From NCBI GenBank assembly GCA_002722775.1, contig PBMU01000023.1:1-61553 (forward strand): a stretch of 61,553 nucleotides of DNA, written 5' to 3'. The notes beneath the pieces are model-generated. The model was not told the DNA's origin, did no database searches, and was given only the letters and a program-made list of their open reading frames with translations. The position numbers and the translations under genes are program-made. This DNA comes from Rhodospirillaceae bacterium (GTDB lineage: Bacteria > Pseudomonadota > Alphaproteobacteria > Thalassobaculales > Thalassobaculaceae). How positions within the stretch are numbered: position 1 is the first letter of the stretch; each line of letters begins with the position of its first letter. This document shows, piece by piece, positions 47,716 to 57,196 of this stretch.

Positions 47716-48480
47716 TCATTCTGGTGGCACGAAGGCCGCCTGCGTACCACCATCAACTGGGATCGTCGTCCCCGTAACGTATCCTGCATCCTCACTAAGT
47801 AGGAAACGCATGACGCGCACAATATCGGTCGGCTGAGCTATCCGGCCAATCGGCGAAGGTCCAGAAGGACGCCAGTTACCCCGGGTCCCCGGTTCATTGA
47901 GATCGTTCACCATCGGCGTGTTGACAGTGCCCGGTGCAAGGGCGTTCACCAGGATCCCGTGCTTCGCGCATTCCACCGAGAGCACACGGGTCAATTGGCT
48001 GACCGCCGCTTTAGATGCCGAATAGGCACCACTGTCGATCTTCGGGCGTAATGCTGACACCGACGATAACAAAACGATTCGCGCTACTTCACCGGCGTCA
48101 GCCGCCCGCCTTATCATCGGCATCGCCTCGCGCACACAGACCCACAGCCCACGCACGTTGACCCCGAAGACGGCGTCGAAATCCTCAACCGACATCTCGG
48201 CCAAGGGCCCGAGTCGTAGAACTCCCGCCGATGCGATCAGGGCGTTCACCCGCCCAGACTCCAAGTTGATCGCCGACATGGTAGCCGCCACCGCTCCGGC
48301 GTCTCGTATATCGCAAAAATGGGGGTGAAAACGATTGGAACTCGTCGACTCAACCACATCATTAGCCATTGATCCGGGAATATCGACCCCATGCACCGTC
48401 CAACCCTGTTCCACTAAGTCACGCACCGCCTCTAGCCCAAGTCCGGACCCTGCCCCAGTAATGATCGCGGTCTTGGTCAT
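47716..48480 (-). CDS. SDR family oxidoreductase
   Basis: Classical SDR, 254 aa: TGAGSGLGLEAVRDLVEQG; the NAG position is SAG (IASAGVLRLG); Ser in LLSSVSALRPK; YSASKAAVSQLTRVLS intact. The start at 48480 is preceded by GGGAGG; a TTG at 48483 is an alternative. It is convergent with the hydratase-like gene across a roughly 260-bp gap in which no gene was recognised. The substrate is unknown. Confidence 0.89.
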   Translation of the reverse strand: MTKTAIITGAGSGLGLEAVRDLVEQGWTVHGVDIPGSMANDVVESTSSNRFHPHFCDIRDAGAVAATMSAINLESGRVNALIASAGVLRLGPLAEMSVEDFDAVFGVNVRGLWVCVREAMPMIRRAADAGEVARIVLLSSVSALRPKIDSGAYSASKAAVSQLTRVLSVECAKHGILVNALAPGTVNTPMVNDLNEPGTRGNWRPSGPSPIGRIAQPTDIVRVMRFLLSEDAGYVTGTTIPVDGGTQAAFVPPE

Positions 48481-49109
48481 CAATGCCTCCCAGCCACGCA
48501 GAAACCGACATCAGCATACCGGCTCAATATCCTGCACACCATAAAATGCTCATTCGAAGAACAGGGATCTCTCGAAAATTACTTAGAAAACCGAATGGAT
48601 TCGGACCTAAATTCGGTGGAAATTATGCAACGTGCGACCAGGTGGCCGCCGTCAAATTGTTAGGCAGTTTTATCAATCCCGCCTTTCTCCCACCGGAGCG
48701 CAGTCCACCAAAAAGTTAGCTCAGATTTCCGCAAGATTCGCTTACACCCTCGAACATGTTCTGACCTATCGATTTGTAGAGGTGAGACATACTTGAGAAC
48801 GAACAGAAAGCTGTTTGATCGCTTTATACGCTGGGCATGGAAAGCGTTGGGTCACCCCAGAACGGACTTAGGACGATCTTTCGTCATAATGCCGCCAACC
48901 GACACCTGTTATACTAACAGTCTTTCCCTACTTAAACTAACTCACCGAACAACTTTTATCGTGCCGAAGACACCGCACGTTTGGCACAAATTACTCCCGC
49001 TGGCGGTTGATGAATTCGTCCGCAACTGCCTCCAGCCGTGATTACAATCCAGGTAGAATACAAATTGACAATTCTTATTGTCGATTAATAAACAGAAAAT
49101 AAAAAACAT
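48481..49109. other. 629-bp intergenic region
   Basis: No gene recognised on either strand. A short minus-strand stretch near 49000-49040 (RLEAVADEFINRQRE) looks protein-like but has no identified family. An inverted repeat at 49067-49082 follows the end of the gene at 49110. The AT-rich segment 49060-49110 separates the two genes. Confidence 0.4.
49067..49082 (-). terminator. Possible weak terminator of the PEP mutase-family gene
   Basis: GACAAT-loop-ATTGTC hairpin about 30 bp after the stop at 49110. The stem is short (6 bp) and the following tract is only modestly T-rich. Confidence 0.25.
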
Positions 49110-49973
49110 CTAGTTTGGAAGTTTAGGCAAGCTGGCCATTAGATCGCTCATCTCCCGATTCTCAATGGCGGTCCGCGCGTAACCCATGGTACCCTTTTCT
49201 AGTATTGTGGTGACCATATCGCGCAAATAACCCGCTGTCGCCAGCATCAGACTACCACCGATACTGATCCGACGTACGCCAAGGTTGCGCAGTCGATCCA
49301 CTGTCAGTCCCTTGCGCCCAGCTGTGGATGCCAAAATATTCAAAGGCCCGTTGATCGCATCGACCAACCGCTTGACCGTCTTTGCGTCGGCTGGTCCTGG
49401 CACATAGGCACAGGTTGCGCCAGCGGCAAGATAGGCATTGGCTCGGCGTACCGCCTCCTTAAAGTTGGTCTCCGGTCCACCGATCGATTTGAGATAAGGG
49501 TCCGTGCGCGCGTTAAGGACAAACGGCACACCTACCTTGTCGGCCACCGAGCGGGCTGCGCGTATCCGAGAGACCGAAAGATCGAATTCAAGCAACCGGT
49601 GTTCATTCGGGTCCGCATCCTCGATGTTGCACCCCACGATTCCCGCCTCAATCGCGCACCGCACCGTCGTGGCAACGTCCTTGGGTGCGACACCATATCC
49701 AGCCTCCAAATCCGCGGTCACCGGGACGGTCAATTGTGACGCAATGCGTCCAACGACAGTAAGCATGCGCTTCCGGCCGATCCGCTCTCCATCTGGATAG
49801 CCCTGCGCGAAAGCGATGCCTGCGCTTGTCGTAGCAATGGCTGGATAACCTGCTTCGACCATTAGTGCGGCACTCGCGTGATCCCATGCGTTAGGAAGGA
49901 TCACCATCTCACCAGAAAAATGCATGTCGCGGAAAGCTATCGCCTTCTCGCGCACCGAATCGATGGTAACCAT
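49110..49973 (-). CDS. Isocitrate lyase/PEP mutase family protein
   Basis: A TIM-barrel C-C or P-C bond lyase family member (isocitrate lyase, methylisocitrate lyase, oxaloacetate decarboxylase, carboxyphosphonoenolpyruvate mutase), 287 aa. It has PNAWDHASAALMVEAGYPAI, the metal-binding ADLEAGYG, GIVGCNIEDADPNEHRLLEF and FVLNARTDPYLK. The usual KKCGH loop of true isocitrate lyases is absent, which favours the PEP mutase/oxaloacetate decarboxylase branch. GGAG precedes the ATG. It stands alone. Confidence 0.88.
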   Translation of the reverse strand: MVTIDSVREKAIAFRDMHFSGEMVILPNAWDHASAALMVEAGYPAIATTSAGIAFAQGYPDGERIGRKRMLTVVGRIASQLTVPVTADLEAGYGVAPKDVATTVRCAIEAGIVGCNIEDADPNEHRLLEFDLSVSRIRAARSVADKVGVPFVLNARTDPYLKSIGGPETNFKEAVRRANAYLAAGATCAYVPGPADAKTVKRLVDAINGPLNILASTAGRKGLTVDRLRNLGVRRISIGGSLMLATAGYLRDMVTTILEKGTMGYARTAIENREMSDLMASLPKLPN

Positions 49974-50286
49974 ATCCCGATCTCCTTATTTCAGATCAAT
50001 GTTCGCACGGTTTGTTAACGCACGACAGACACCGTTTCTCGCGTTTTCGCAACGAACTCTTAAATAGGGGTTGGCAAGGTGCCCCGGTTTGTCCATAGCC
50101 GCCCTCAGAAAAAGTATTATCAAGCTGTCTCGATAAAATTGGTTGGTCCTAATCCCAAAACACTTACGCATAGGAAGACGGACGTTGCACCGAACAAACG
50201 TCGCTACAATCCTCCGGGGCTCCATTTTCACATCAGGATCCAACCTGCCCCTTCCCCCGCTCCCATGTCACACCTAGATTAGGAGT
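49974..50286. other. Intergenic region between divergent genes
   Basis: A 313-bp space between the PEP mutase-family gene (minus) and uvrB (plus), expected to hold both promoters. No SOS-box (LexA) motif was recognised with confidence and no gene is seen. Confidence 0.4.
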
Positions 50287-52530
50287 ATGATCACTCAGAT
50301 GACTACAAGGGCTGATAGTTCCGCGGAGCTCCAGGCCCGCCGCCAGGAGCGCAATCACACCAAGCTAATCGGCGCCGAAGCACCTGATCTGAAGTCCGAT
50401 GTTGCGACCCAGGACGCCGGACAACCGTTTGAGGTGATCTCGGATTTCGAGCCAGCGGGTGACCAACCCCAGGCGATCAGGGAGCTGGTAGAAAGCCTGG
50501 AGCATAAAGAATGGGATCAGGTGCTACTCGGCGTCACCGGATCCGGCAAGACCTTCACCATGGCGCATGTCATCCAAACGATACGCCGCCCTACTTTGAT
50601 CCTGGCCCCGAACAAAACGCTGGCCGCCCAGCTCTACGGCGAGATGAAGAGTTTCTTCCCGAACAACGCGGTGGAATACTTCGTTTCCTACTATGACTAC
50701 TACCAGCCTGAAGCCTATGTACCGCGGACCGACACTTATGTGGAGAAAGAGGCCTCGATCAACGAACAAATCGATAGAATGCGCCATTCCGCTACGAGAG
50801 CGCTTCTAGAGCGCGAAGATGTGATCATTGTTGCCTCAGTTTCCTGTATCTATGGCATCGGCGCAGTCGAGACCTATGGCAAGATGACGGTGATCTTGAA
50901 GGTTGGCAACACTTACGAACTTCAACCCCTGATGCGCCGGCTGATTGAGCTGCAATATCGTCGCAATGACACTGCGTTTAACCGTGGTTCGTTCCGAGTG
51001 CGCGGGGATTCGCTCGAGATATTCCCGGCCCATCTGGAAGACCGCGCTTGGCGGCTGTCTTTCTTTGGCGACGAGCTCGAGATGCTGGTCGAGTTCGATC
51101 CTCTCACTGGCCACAAAACGGCCGAGCTGGAACAAGTCCGAATCTTCGCCAACTCGCACTATGTAACGCCCAAACCAACGCTGTCGCAGGCAGTCCAGCA
51201 GATCAAGGTAGAATTAAAGGAATGCCTCGCCGAATTGATCGCACAAGGTAAATTGCTGGAGGCACAGCGCCTGGAACAACGTACAACCTTCGACATGGAG
51301 ATGATGGAAGCGACCGGGTCGTGTGCCGGGATCGAGAACTATTCGCGCTATCTCTCCGGGCGCAGCGCAGGAGAACCGCCGCCAACACTATTCGAGTACC
51401 TTCCGGGCAACGCACTGCTCATAGTCGACGAGAGCCATGTAACTGTCCCGCAGATCGGCGGCATGTTCAAAGGCGATTATGCGAGGAAGTCCACCCTTTC
51501 GGAGTTTGGTTTTCGCCTGCCTTCCTGCATCGACAACCGGCCGCTCAAATTCGAAGAATGGGATGATATGCGCCCTCAAACCGTCTTCGTCTCGGCCACA
51601 CCTGGTCCCTGGGAGCTGGGACGCACTCGTGGCGTATTCATCGAGCAGTTAGTTCGCCCAACCGGCCTTATCGATCCGGCATGTATCGTCCGCCCGACCA
51701 CGACCCAGGTCGACGACGTCATTGCCGAATGCCAGGACTGTGCCGCCAAGGGCCATCGAGTGTTGATCACTACGCTAACCAAACGAATGGCCGAGGCCTT
51801 AACCGAATATATGGCGGAGGCCGGTTTAAGGGTTCGCTACATCCATTCCGATGTAGAGACATTGGAACGTATCGAGATCATCCGCGACCTGCGGCTTGGT
51901 GCATTCGACGTGTTGATAGGTATCAACCTTTTGCGCGAAGGGCTCGACATCCCTGAATGCGCGCTGGTTGCAATTCTGGACGCCGACAAGGAAGGATATC
52001 TTCGCTCCCGTACCAGCCTGATACAAACCATCGGGCGGGCTGCCCGAAACATCGATGGCCGGGTACTCCTCTACGCCGATAGAATGACGGACAGTCTTCA
52101 ATATGCGATCGATGAAACTGACCGGCGTCGCGAGCGCCAGCGCGAATACACTGAGACTCACGGCATCCCGCCCGAGAGCATCAGAAAGTCGATCGGCGAT
52201 ATCCTCGAGTCCGTCTACGAGCGCGGAGACCACGTGACAGTGGATACAGGCGAGGAAGAAGGCGACCTCGTCGGCAAAGACATCCAGCATATCATAGGTG
52301 AGTTAGAGGGTCGGATGCGCGCCGCCGCCGCCGACCTCGAATTCGAAGAGGCTGCGAGGCTGCGCGTTGAGATCAAGCGCCTTGAGGCCGCTGATCTTGG
52401 CATGACACCCGAAGGTAGACCGCTCCCTAAGGGCGCTATCATCCGAATTAAAACTGCTGTTCAGCCAGCGTTTGGACGCTCTCAATCGAAACAGAAACGC
52501 AAACGGGCTCCGAAACCAGGAAAGTTTTAG
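50287..52530 (+). CDS. uvrB: Excinuclease ABC subunit B
   Basis: Nucleotide excision repair helicase-like subunit that verifies damage and loads UvrC. The 747 aa protein has Walker A GVTGSGKT at 82-89, the beta-hairpin [13 protein letters not shown], the DESH box [15 protein letters not shown], the helicase motif [17 protein letters not shown], and a C-terminal UVR domain ([18 protein letters not shown]). The first 50 residues are a low-conservation extension. AGGAG lies just before the ATG. uvrC is found about 4.7 kb downstream; uvrA is not in the window. Confidence 0.97.
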   Translation: MITQMTTRADSSAELQARRQERNHTKLIGAEAPDLKSDVATQDAGQPFEVISDFEPAGDQPQAIRELVESLEHKEWDQVLLGVTGSGKTFTMAHVIQTIRRPTLILAPNKTLAAQLYGEMKSFFPNNAVEYFVSYYDYYQPEAYVPRTDTYVEKEASINEQIDRMRHSATRALLEREDVIIVASVSCIYGIGAVETYGKMTVILKVGNTYELQPLMRRLIELQYRRNDTAFNRGSFRVRGDSLEIFPAHLEDRAWRLSFFGDELEMLVEFDPLTGHKTAELEQVRIFANSHYVTPKPTLSQAVQQIKVELKECLAELIAQGKLLEAQRLEQRTTFDMEMMEATGSCAGIENYSRYLSGRSAGEPPPTLFEYLPGNALLIVDESHVTVPQIGGMFKGDYARKSTLSEFGFRLPSCIDNRPLKFEEWDDMRPQTVFVSATPGPWELGRTRGVFIEQLVRPTGLIDPACIVRPTTTQVDDVIAECQDCAAKGHRVLITTLTKRMAEALTEYMAEAGLRVRYIHSDVETLERIEIIRDLRLGAFDVLIGINLLREGLDIPECALVAILDADKEGYLRSRTSLIQTIGRAARNIDGRVLLYADRMTDSLQYAIDETDRRRERQREYTETHGIPPESIRKSIGDILESVYERGDHVTVDTGEEEGDLVGKDIQHIIGELEGRMRAAAADLEFEEAARLRVEIKRLEAADLGMTPEGRPLPKGAIIRIKTAVQPAFGRSQSKQKRKRAPKPGKF

Positions 52531-53345
52531 GCATTATCAAGGCACTGCAGGTTGAAAATACACTAGATCATATTCCATGCGCTGTCCCGTCAATCAAAGT
52601 ACCCAGATTTGATAACGGGTAATTCTTGAATGCTAACTTCTGGAGTGAGGAAACGGTGCGGCGGGGGCAAAGCAGACGACAGATCTGTGACCTTGAGCGC
52701 TTTGTTTGTATCTTCAGAGCGGCTAATAAACCTGCTGCAGGCCGGTATCCCATCAGGCACCAATATCAACTCCGGCTGCCCGAGCGCCCGGACAATCACC
52801 TACTCACTCGTCATGCTGCCAGGAAGCCCACGCTCCTTTTTGCTGCTTTATTTGTTCCTTGTAAGGCTGCATTTACTGGGTTCAGTACTAACCGAACGAG
52901 GATGCACCAACCTCCTGGCCCCGGTCTTTCGTCCGCTCTGGACGCGGTGGCGGGATCGGAGGAAACTTAGTTGCGGGGACGTTGACCGGGAGAGACGGAG
53001 TTTCCAATGCCTGATCGTGAAAGACGGCCACCGGATCTATCGCACATCCTGCCTCTAGGCCAGCGACTTCGTCAGGCAACGGTCCCTGTTCTGGTGGTAG
53101 TTCTGCTGTTCGTTGGGATCTTCATGGGCCTGTCAATGGAGATGTCATCGCCCTTTACACGCGAAAGCCCGGACTGTTCATTCTGGTGCGCTGCTCAGCG
53201 CAAGGTTTTGGAGTTTCTCTTTCTCGGGTGTTGATATGCGTTTTCGGCGACAGAACGCATTTGCACTTGCCCCGATGCTCGGCGGCCCTTAGGTCTGGAT
53301 CACCCATCTGAAGGGTCGGCAGGCGATAAATAACCGGGGATATTC
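52531..53345. other. 815-bp region without an assignable gene
   Basis: Between uvrB and the radical SAM gene. Small open stretches exist on both strands. A plus-strand one at 53007-53234 has GGGAGAG upstream and a hydrophobic segment (ATVPVLVVVLLFVGIFMGLS), so it might encode a small membrane protein of 75 aa. A minus-strand one at 52590-52799 is protein-like (GQPELILVPDGIPACSRF). None has a recognised family; decay of a former gene is possible. Confidence 0.4.
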
Positions 53346-54296
53346 ATGTCAGCAGTCCAGGAAGCCCGACAGCTTGATCCGAAGAAGTTTAGAGACCCAA
53401 TGGTGACAGCAGGAGGGCAACCACGTGCCCATGTCGAACTGCGCACCCTCGACACACTCTGGGTTAATACCGGAACGCTATGCAATATCGAATGCGTGAG
53501 CTGCTACATCAAGTCCTCACCCAGAAACGATCGTCTTGCATATATCAGCGAGGTCGAGGTAGCAGGTTATCTGGATGAAATAGCCACCCATGAGTTCGGA
53601 ACACGGCTTGTTGGCTTCACCGGAGGTGAACCCTTCATGAACCCAGGCTTTCTCGGCATGCTCACCGACACCCTCGATCGCGGATACCAAGCTCTGGTAT
53701 TAACCAACGCAATGAAACCGATGTGGAACAAACGTGCCGGCCTGCTCAAACTCCATAGTCGCTTCACCGGCCAGTTAACGGTTCGAGTGTCAATGGATCA
53801 CTACACTTCCACCATACACGAGTCCGAGCGCGGACCTAACACGTGGAAATCAATGTTGAGAGGGCTATCGTGGCTGCATGATCAAGGGTTTACGGTGAAC
53901 ATCGCTGGGCGCAACCTGACCAACGAACCGGACACGACATTGCGCGAAGGGTTCGGTCGCCTTTTCGACGAACTAGGCCTCACTCTGGACTCGACCAATC
54001 CGTTAGATCTTGTGATATTTCCCGAGATGGACGCAAACGCCGACGTGCCGGAGATAAGCGAAGCCTGCTGGGAAATCCTATCGACCTCCCCAGACGCCCA
54101 AATGTGTGCGTCGGCACGCATGGTAGTTAAGCGCAAGGGCGCCGATGCTCCGGCGGTTCTGGCGTGCACACTTCTACCTTATGACGAACGCTTTGAACTT
54201 GGAACCAGCCTCACCAAATCGGGTAAGCGGGTTCAATTAAACCATCCACATTGTGCGCGGTTTTGCGTACTCGGCGGGGCCTCATGCAGTACCTGA
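53346..54296 (+). CDS. Radical SAM protein of unknown function
   Basis: Radical S-adenosylmethionine enzyme, 316 aa. The [4Fe-4S] motif CxxxCxxC is C46-C50-C53 (LCNIECVSC), followed by GFTGGEPFMNPGF, the SAM-binding GGE motif. The C-terminal third has further Cys (C254, C274, C303, C307, C314), which could bind an auxiliary cluster, though the pattern is not a standard SPASM motif. It is preceded by the unassigned 815-bp region and followed by a CaCA exchanger. No peptide precursor gene is evident next to it. Substrate unknown. Confidence 0.85.
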   Translation: MSAVQEARQLDPKKFRDPMVTAGGQPRAHVELRTLDTLWVNTGTLCNIECVSCYIKSSPRNDRLAYISEVEVAGYLDEIATHEFGTRLVGFTGGEPFMNPGFLGMLTDTLDRGYQALVLTNAMKPMWNKRAGLLKLHSRFTGQLTVRVSMDHYTSTIHESERGPNTWKSMLRGLSWLHDQGFTVNIAGRNLTNEPDTTLREGFGRLFDELGLTLDSTNPLDLVIFPEMDANADVPEISEACWEILSTSPDAQMCASARMVVKRKGADAPAVLACTLLPYDERFELGTSLTKSGKRVQLNHPHCARFCVLGGASCST

Positions 54297-54592
54297 TGGG
54301 TTTGCCAGGTTACAAGGTCCACTTGGTTCACTACGGCGGTGTTGGGAATTCAACTGACAATCTCTATATATCTCTTGTTAAGCGAATTCGGCGTCAGCGC
54401 CTGGACCCCGACGAGGTGCAATGTTAGGTACAACGCTTTCATGCGCGCGGCCCTGCGCGCGAACGAACCGAGGGCCCGCATGGGCTGCAACAGATCATCC
54501 TCTATCTGCGCCTCCAAGGCTTTTAAACTACTGTCGATAAGCATTAATTTCGCAAATTGGATAAATGCCTCACAAAGTCGGGGCTCCGCATA
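54297..54592. other. Intergenic space, possible small minus-strand ORF
   Basis: 296 bp between the radical SAM gene and the exchanger. A minus-strand open stretch at 54350-54544 would encode 64 aa (starts MLIDSSLKALEAQIEDDLLQ) with plausible composition but no Shine-Dalgarno sequence and no known family. Treated as unconfirmed. Confidence 0.3.
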
Positions 54593-55567
54593 ATGATGGC
54601 AACATTGACCACCCTTACCGGCCTCTTGTTGCTAATCATTGGTGCGGAAATCATGATTCGAGGGGCAGTAGCAGTCGCACGTAACGCGGAAATAAGCCCC
54701 CATGTTATCGGCCTCACGGTGATTGCGTTCGGCACATCGGCCCCCGAACTTTTTGTTAGCCTGAAGGCTGCTCATCTCGGCTCACCTGGCATAGCAATCG
54801 GCAATGTGATTGGGAGCAACATCGCCAATATCTTGCTTATGATTGGGACCGTTGGAATTATCTATCCATTCGTCTGCACCGGGCGCTCTTTACGGCGTGA
54901 CTGTCTGGTGTTGGTCATCTCGACAGTCGTTTTCATAATGCTGGCTGGGAATGGAATAATCGAACGTTGGCATGGGGCAATCATGGTCACATGCCTAACA
55001 ACATACCTGTTCTACTGCTATTTCGACGAACGCCGCTTTGGTATTCATATTGGCATACGCGCCCAGGAGGCCGATGAGATCGACCACGTTCCAACCACCA
55101 ATTCTAAAGCCTGGCTCTACACTGTCGCAGGCTTGATTGGGGTATTGTGTGGAGCGCGCCTACTTGTCTCCGGGGCAATGGACATCGCCGAGGCACTCGG
55201 CGTTTCAGAAACAGTGATCGGCATTACTATGGTTGCCCTTGGCACATCTATGCCCGAACTGGCAACCACCGTAGTCGGCGCGATACGCCGACAAAACGAT
55301 GTGGCGCTAGGTAATATCATCGGCAGCAACATATTCAACACCCTTGGTATCTTGGGTGCTGTGTCGTTTGTGCAACCCTTGGAGATTCCGCACGAGGTTC
55401 TATCCTTCGACCTGTGGATAATGACAGCCGTTACCGCGTTCTTCGTCGTCGCTGTGATCAGTCTACAAAGCTTGGTCAGGCCGATCGCCATCAGTTTCTC
55501 ATTGATCTACGTGGCCTATATATATGCCCAATTCTTCCCGGACCGTTTAGGTCTTCCGTGGCTCTAG
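54593..55567 (+). CDS. Sodium/calcium exchanger family protein (CaCA, YrbG-like)
   Basis: Inner-membrane cation antiporter, about 324 aa, with two inverted repeats that carry the ion-binding motifs: GLTVIAFGTSAPELFVSLKA with GNVIGSNIANILLMIG in the first half, and GITMVALGTSMPELATTVVG with GNIIGSNIFNTLGILG in the second. Both halves have the conserved Glu. The start at 54593 (ATGATG) fits the first helix; an upstream ATG at 54557 is possible. It is convergent with folB (13 bp). Ion specificity (Na/Ca or K/Ca) is unknown. Confidence 0.91.
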   Translation: MMATLTTLTGLLLLIIGAEIMIRGAVAVARNAEISPHVIGLTVIAFGTSAPELFVSLKAAHLGSPGIAIGNVIGSNIANILLMIGTVGIIYPFVCTGRSLRRDCLVLVISTVVFIMLAGNGIIERWHGAIMVTCLTTYLFYCYFDERRFGIHIGIRAQEADEIDHVPTTNSKAWLYTVAGLIGVLCGARLLVSGAMDIAEALGVSETVIGITMVALGTSMPELATTVVGAIRRQNDVALGNIIGSNIFNTLGILGAVSFVQPLEIPHEVLSFDLWIMTAVTAFFVVAVISLQSLVRPIAISFSLIYVAYIYAQFFPDRLGLPWL

Positions 55568-55579
55568 AGAATTTTCGGC

Positions 55580-55942
55580 TCAACGTCGGAACACCATTTC
55601 AACGCCAACTGAACCCGCATCTGGATAAACGTCCGGTTTACGGATGGAGACCACGGCGCCGAGCACAGTTGGCTGACGATTCAGGATCGCAACCACCTCA
55701 CGGCAGAGCGTCTCTTGAAGATTGAACCGCTGCCCTTCCACCAAGGTCAGGATTTCTTGGCGCAAGAAATCATAATCCAGCACCGTCTGGATTTGGTCCG
55801 CCGCTTCCAGGGTAGCCGACGTCACCTCCATCTCCACCGAGATCAAAACACGTTGCAACGCCCCTTGTTCGAAGTCGTGGATACCAATATCAGCTCTGAC
55901 TTCAAAATCGACTAAGCACAATTTTGTGGAGACGATCTCCAT
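55580..55942 (-). CDS. folB: Dihydroneopterin aldolase
   Basis: Folate-pathway enzyme that splits dihydroneopterin into hydroxymethyl-dihydropterin and glycolaldehyde. The 120 aa protein has the FolB/FolX fold signature: VDFEVRADIGIHDFEQGALQ, VLDYDFLRQEILTLVEGQRF, LQETLCREVV and SIRKPDVYPDAGSVGVEM. It follows a FolM-like SDR by 8 bp on the same strand, a common alphaproteobacterial pair. FolX-type epimerase activity cannot be excluded. Confidence 0.9.
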   Translation of the reverse strand: MEIVSTKLCLVDFEVRADIGIHDFEQGALQRVLISVEMEVTSATLEAADQIQTVLDYDFLRQEILTLVEGQRFNLQETLCREVVAILNRQPTVLGAVVSIRKPDVYPDAGSVGVEMVFRR

Positions 55943-55950
55943 GGCTACCC

Positions 55951-56730
55951 TTAACCACCACCGCCAAGAAAAGCGACGTCCCGCGGCAGCCTTTGCAACG
56001 TCTGGCCCCCGTCCACAGTAATCACGTGGCCATTCAGCGACGGGGTTGAAAGAATGAAGGATAATGCGTTTGCGATATCATCAGCGGAACACACCCGTCC
56101 AATCGGGCTCATCCGTTGACCGTCACGGAAACTTTTCTCGCCCTGTCCTCCACTTTCCAATGTTATTCCAGGTGCGATCGCGTTGACGCGCAACCTTGGC
56201 GCCATGGCCATGGCCATGGCCAGTGTCGCGCCGTGAAGACCGAACTTGCTGACTGTATATGAGAAATAGTCGGGATTCACCGCAAACACCTTATTGTCGA
56301 GGATGTTGATGATGCAACCGTCATCTTTATAACCATCCCCAAAGGTATCGTTGAACGCTTGGCTCAACAGCACCGGGGCGCGCAGATTAACGGCTAGATG
56401 CCGGTCGATCCCCTCAGCATTGAGGGAGCCGACCGCATCATATTCGAAGACTGACGCGTTGTTCACCAATGCGATTAACGGTGGAGCGTTCCGCCGAGCT
56501 TCCAAAAGTAGGCCTGGTATAGCTGCCGGATTGGAAAGGTCGGCTGACACCACCTTACCCGCTCCGCCCGCCGCACGAATTTCGCCGACAAGCGTTTCCG
56601 CCTCCTTCACCGAAGCATGACAATGCACCGCGACAAACCAACCCTCACGAGCACACGACCGTACTAGTGCGGCACCGATCCGCTGCCCCCCCCCCGTAAT
56701 CAGGATGGACCTTTTTGTCCTATTGGCCAT
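55951..56730 (-). CDS. FolM-like SDR (dihydromonapterin/pteridine reductase family)
   Basis: SDR of 259 aa. The start at 56730 follows GAGGCGAGAA; an in-frame extension to 56814 is rejected. The cofactor loop is ITGGGQRIGAALVRSCAREG, the pattern seen in FolM and pteridine reductases rather than TGxxxGIG. NNASVFEYD replaces NNAG, and the catalytic YTVSKFGLHGATLAMA is intact. A short ATGGCC hexamer repeat encodes MAMAMAP near residue 180. Its neighbour folB supports a role in pterin or folate reduction. Confidence 0.86.
   Translation of the reverse strand: MANRTKRSILITGGGQRIGAALVRSCAREGWFVAVHCHASVKEAETLVGEIRAAGGAGKVVSADLSNPAAIPGLLLEARRNAPPLIALVNNASVFEYDAVGSLNAEGIDRHLAVNLRAPVLLSQAFNDTFGDGYKDDGCIINILDNKVFAVNPDYFSYTVSKFGLHGATLAMAMAMAPRLRVNAIAPGITLESGGQGEKSFRDGQRMSPIGRVCSADDIANALSFILSTPSLNGHVITVDGGQTLQRLPRDVAFLGGGG
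56202..56222 (-). repeat. Hexamer repeat (ATGGCC) inside the FolM-like gene
   Basis: Three consecutive copies encode Met-Ala pairs (MAMAMA) before PRLRVNAIAPG. Gain or loss of one unit would keep the frame. Confidence 0.6.
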
Positions 56731-57015
56731 TTCTCGCCTCGTCGTCTTTAAGATCTCGCGCATCGGCCTTGCTTCCCTCTGACATAGTCTATGCATGGGT
56801 GCAAGTCTCCACATCTGCCGATTTCGTGTAACCGACGTTTCGCGATTTAATGTCTGTTCAAGTCCGGGTCTAGTTCCTAATGCAGATCATATGTCAGGGC
56901 ATGGTGATTTATTTGATTAGGTCAACGGGGATACTCTATTTATCGGCTTATTAAGCCATCAAAACCTTAACAAAATGTCTTTCAATTATTCGAACTAAAA
57001 TGAATACCACCTATG

Positions 57016-57040
57016 CTATCACATCGTCACAATGTGATAG
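57016..57040. repeat. Inverted repeat with 9-bp arms
   Basis: CTATCACAT - 7-nt loop - ATGTGATAG, a perfect inverted repeat. It may be a regulator site or the stem of an RNA hairpin. Confidence 0.6.
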
Positions 57041-57097
57041 TCCGTGGTGTCCCCGGGCCAACGTAGATGGTTGAAATTTATTTGAAATCAAATAGAT

Positions 57098-57117
57098 AGG
57101 CTAATTGCCTTTTTTTT
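57098..57117 (+). terminator. Short hairpin followed by T8
   Basis: AGGC-TAATT-GCCT then a run of eight T. The stem is only 4 bp, so a weak intrinsic terminator at best. On the plus strand it would end a transcript from an unrecognised gene or small RNA in 56731-57097. Confidence 0.3.
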
Positions 57118-57172
57118 AGGCATACCCGTTAAGACTATGAAAGCCGCGGTCTGAAAGGACCAAGTTACAGGT

Positions 57173-57193
57173 TTACCCACATAGTTTTCCACA
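57173..57193. promoter_or_regulatory. Pair of near-DnaA-box sequences
   Basis: TTACCCACA (57173-57181) and TTTTCCACA (57185-57193) each differ by one base from the DnaA box TTATCCACA, lie 12 bp apart and face the same way, just before the first possible uvrC start. Two weak sites are not enough to define an origin. Confidence 0.3.
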
Positions 57194-57196
57194 GGG

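Larger units (their letters stand above)
56731..57196. other. 466-bp AT-rich intergenic region upstream of uvrC
   Basis: Lies between the divergent FolM-like gene and uvrC. It is far more AT-rich than its surroundings (for example 56920-57000 and 57070-57120). It holds a 9-bp inverted repeat (57016-57040), a small hairpin with eight T (57098-57117) and two near-DnaA-box sequences (57173-57193). No gene is seen. It could be a regulatory region, encode a small RNA, or resemble a replication-origin segment; none of these is proven. Confidence 0.45.

Noticed and set aside
57173-57193. Replication origin
   Set aside because: Only two imperfect DnaA boxes and no origin-associated gene (dnaA, hemE, parAB) are seen; kept as a low-confidence site only.
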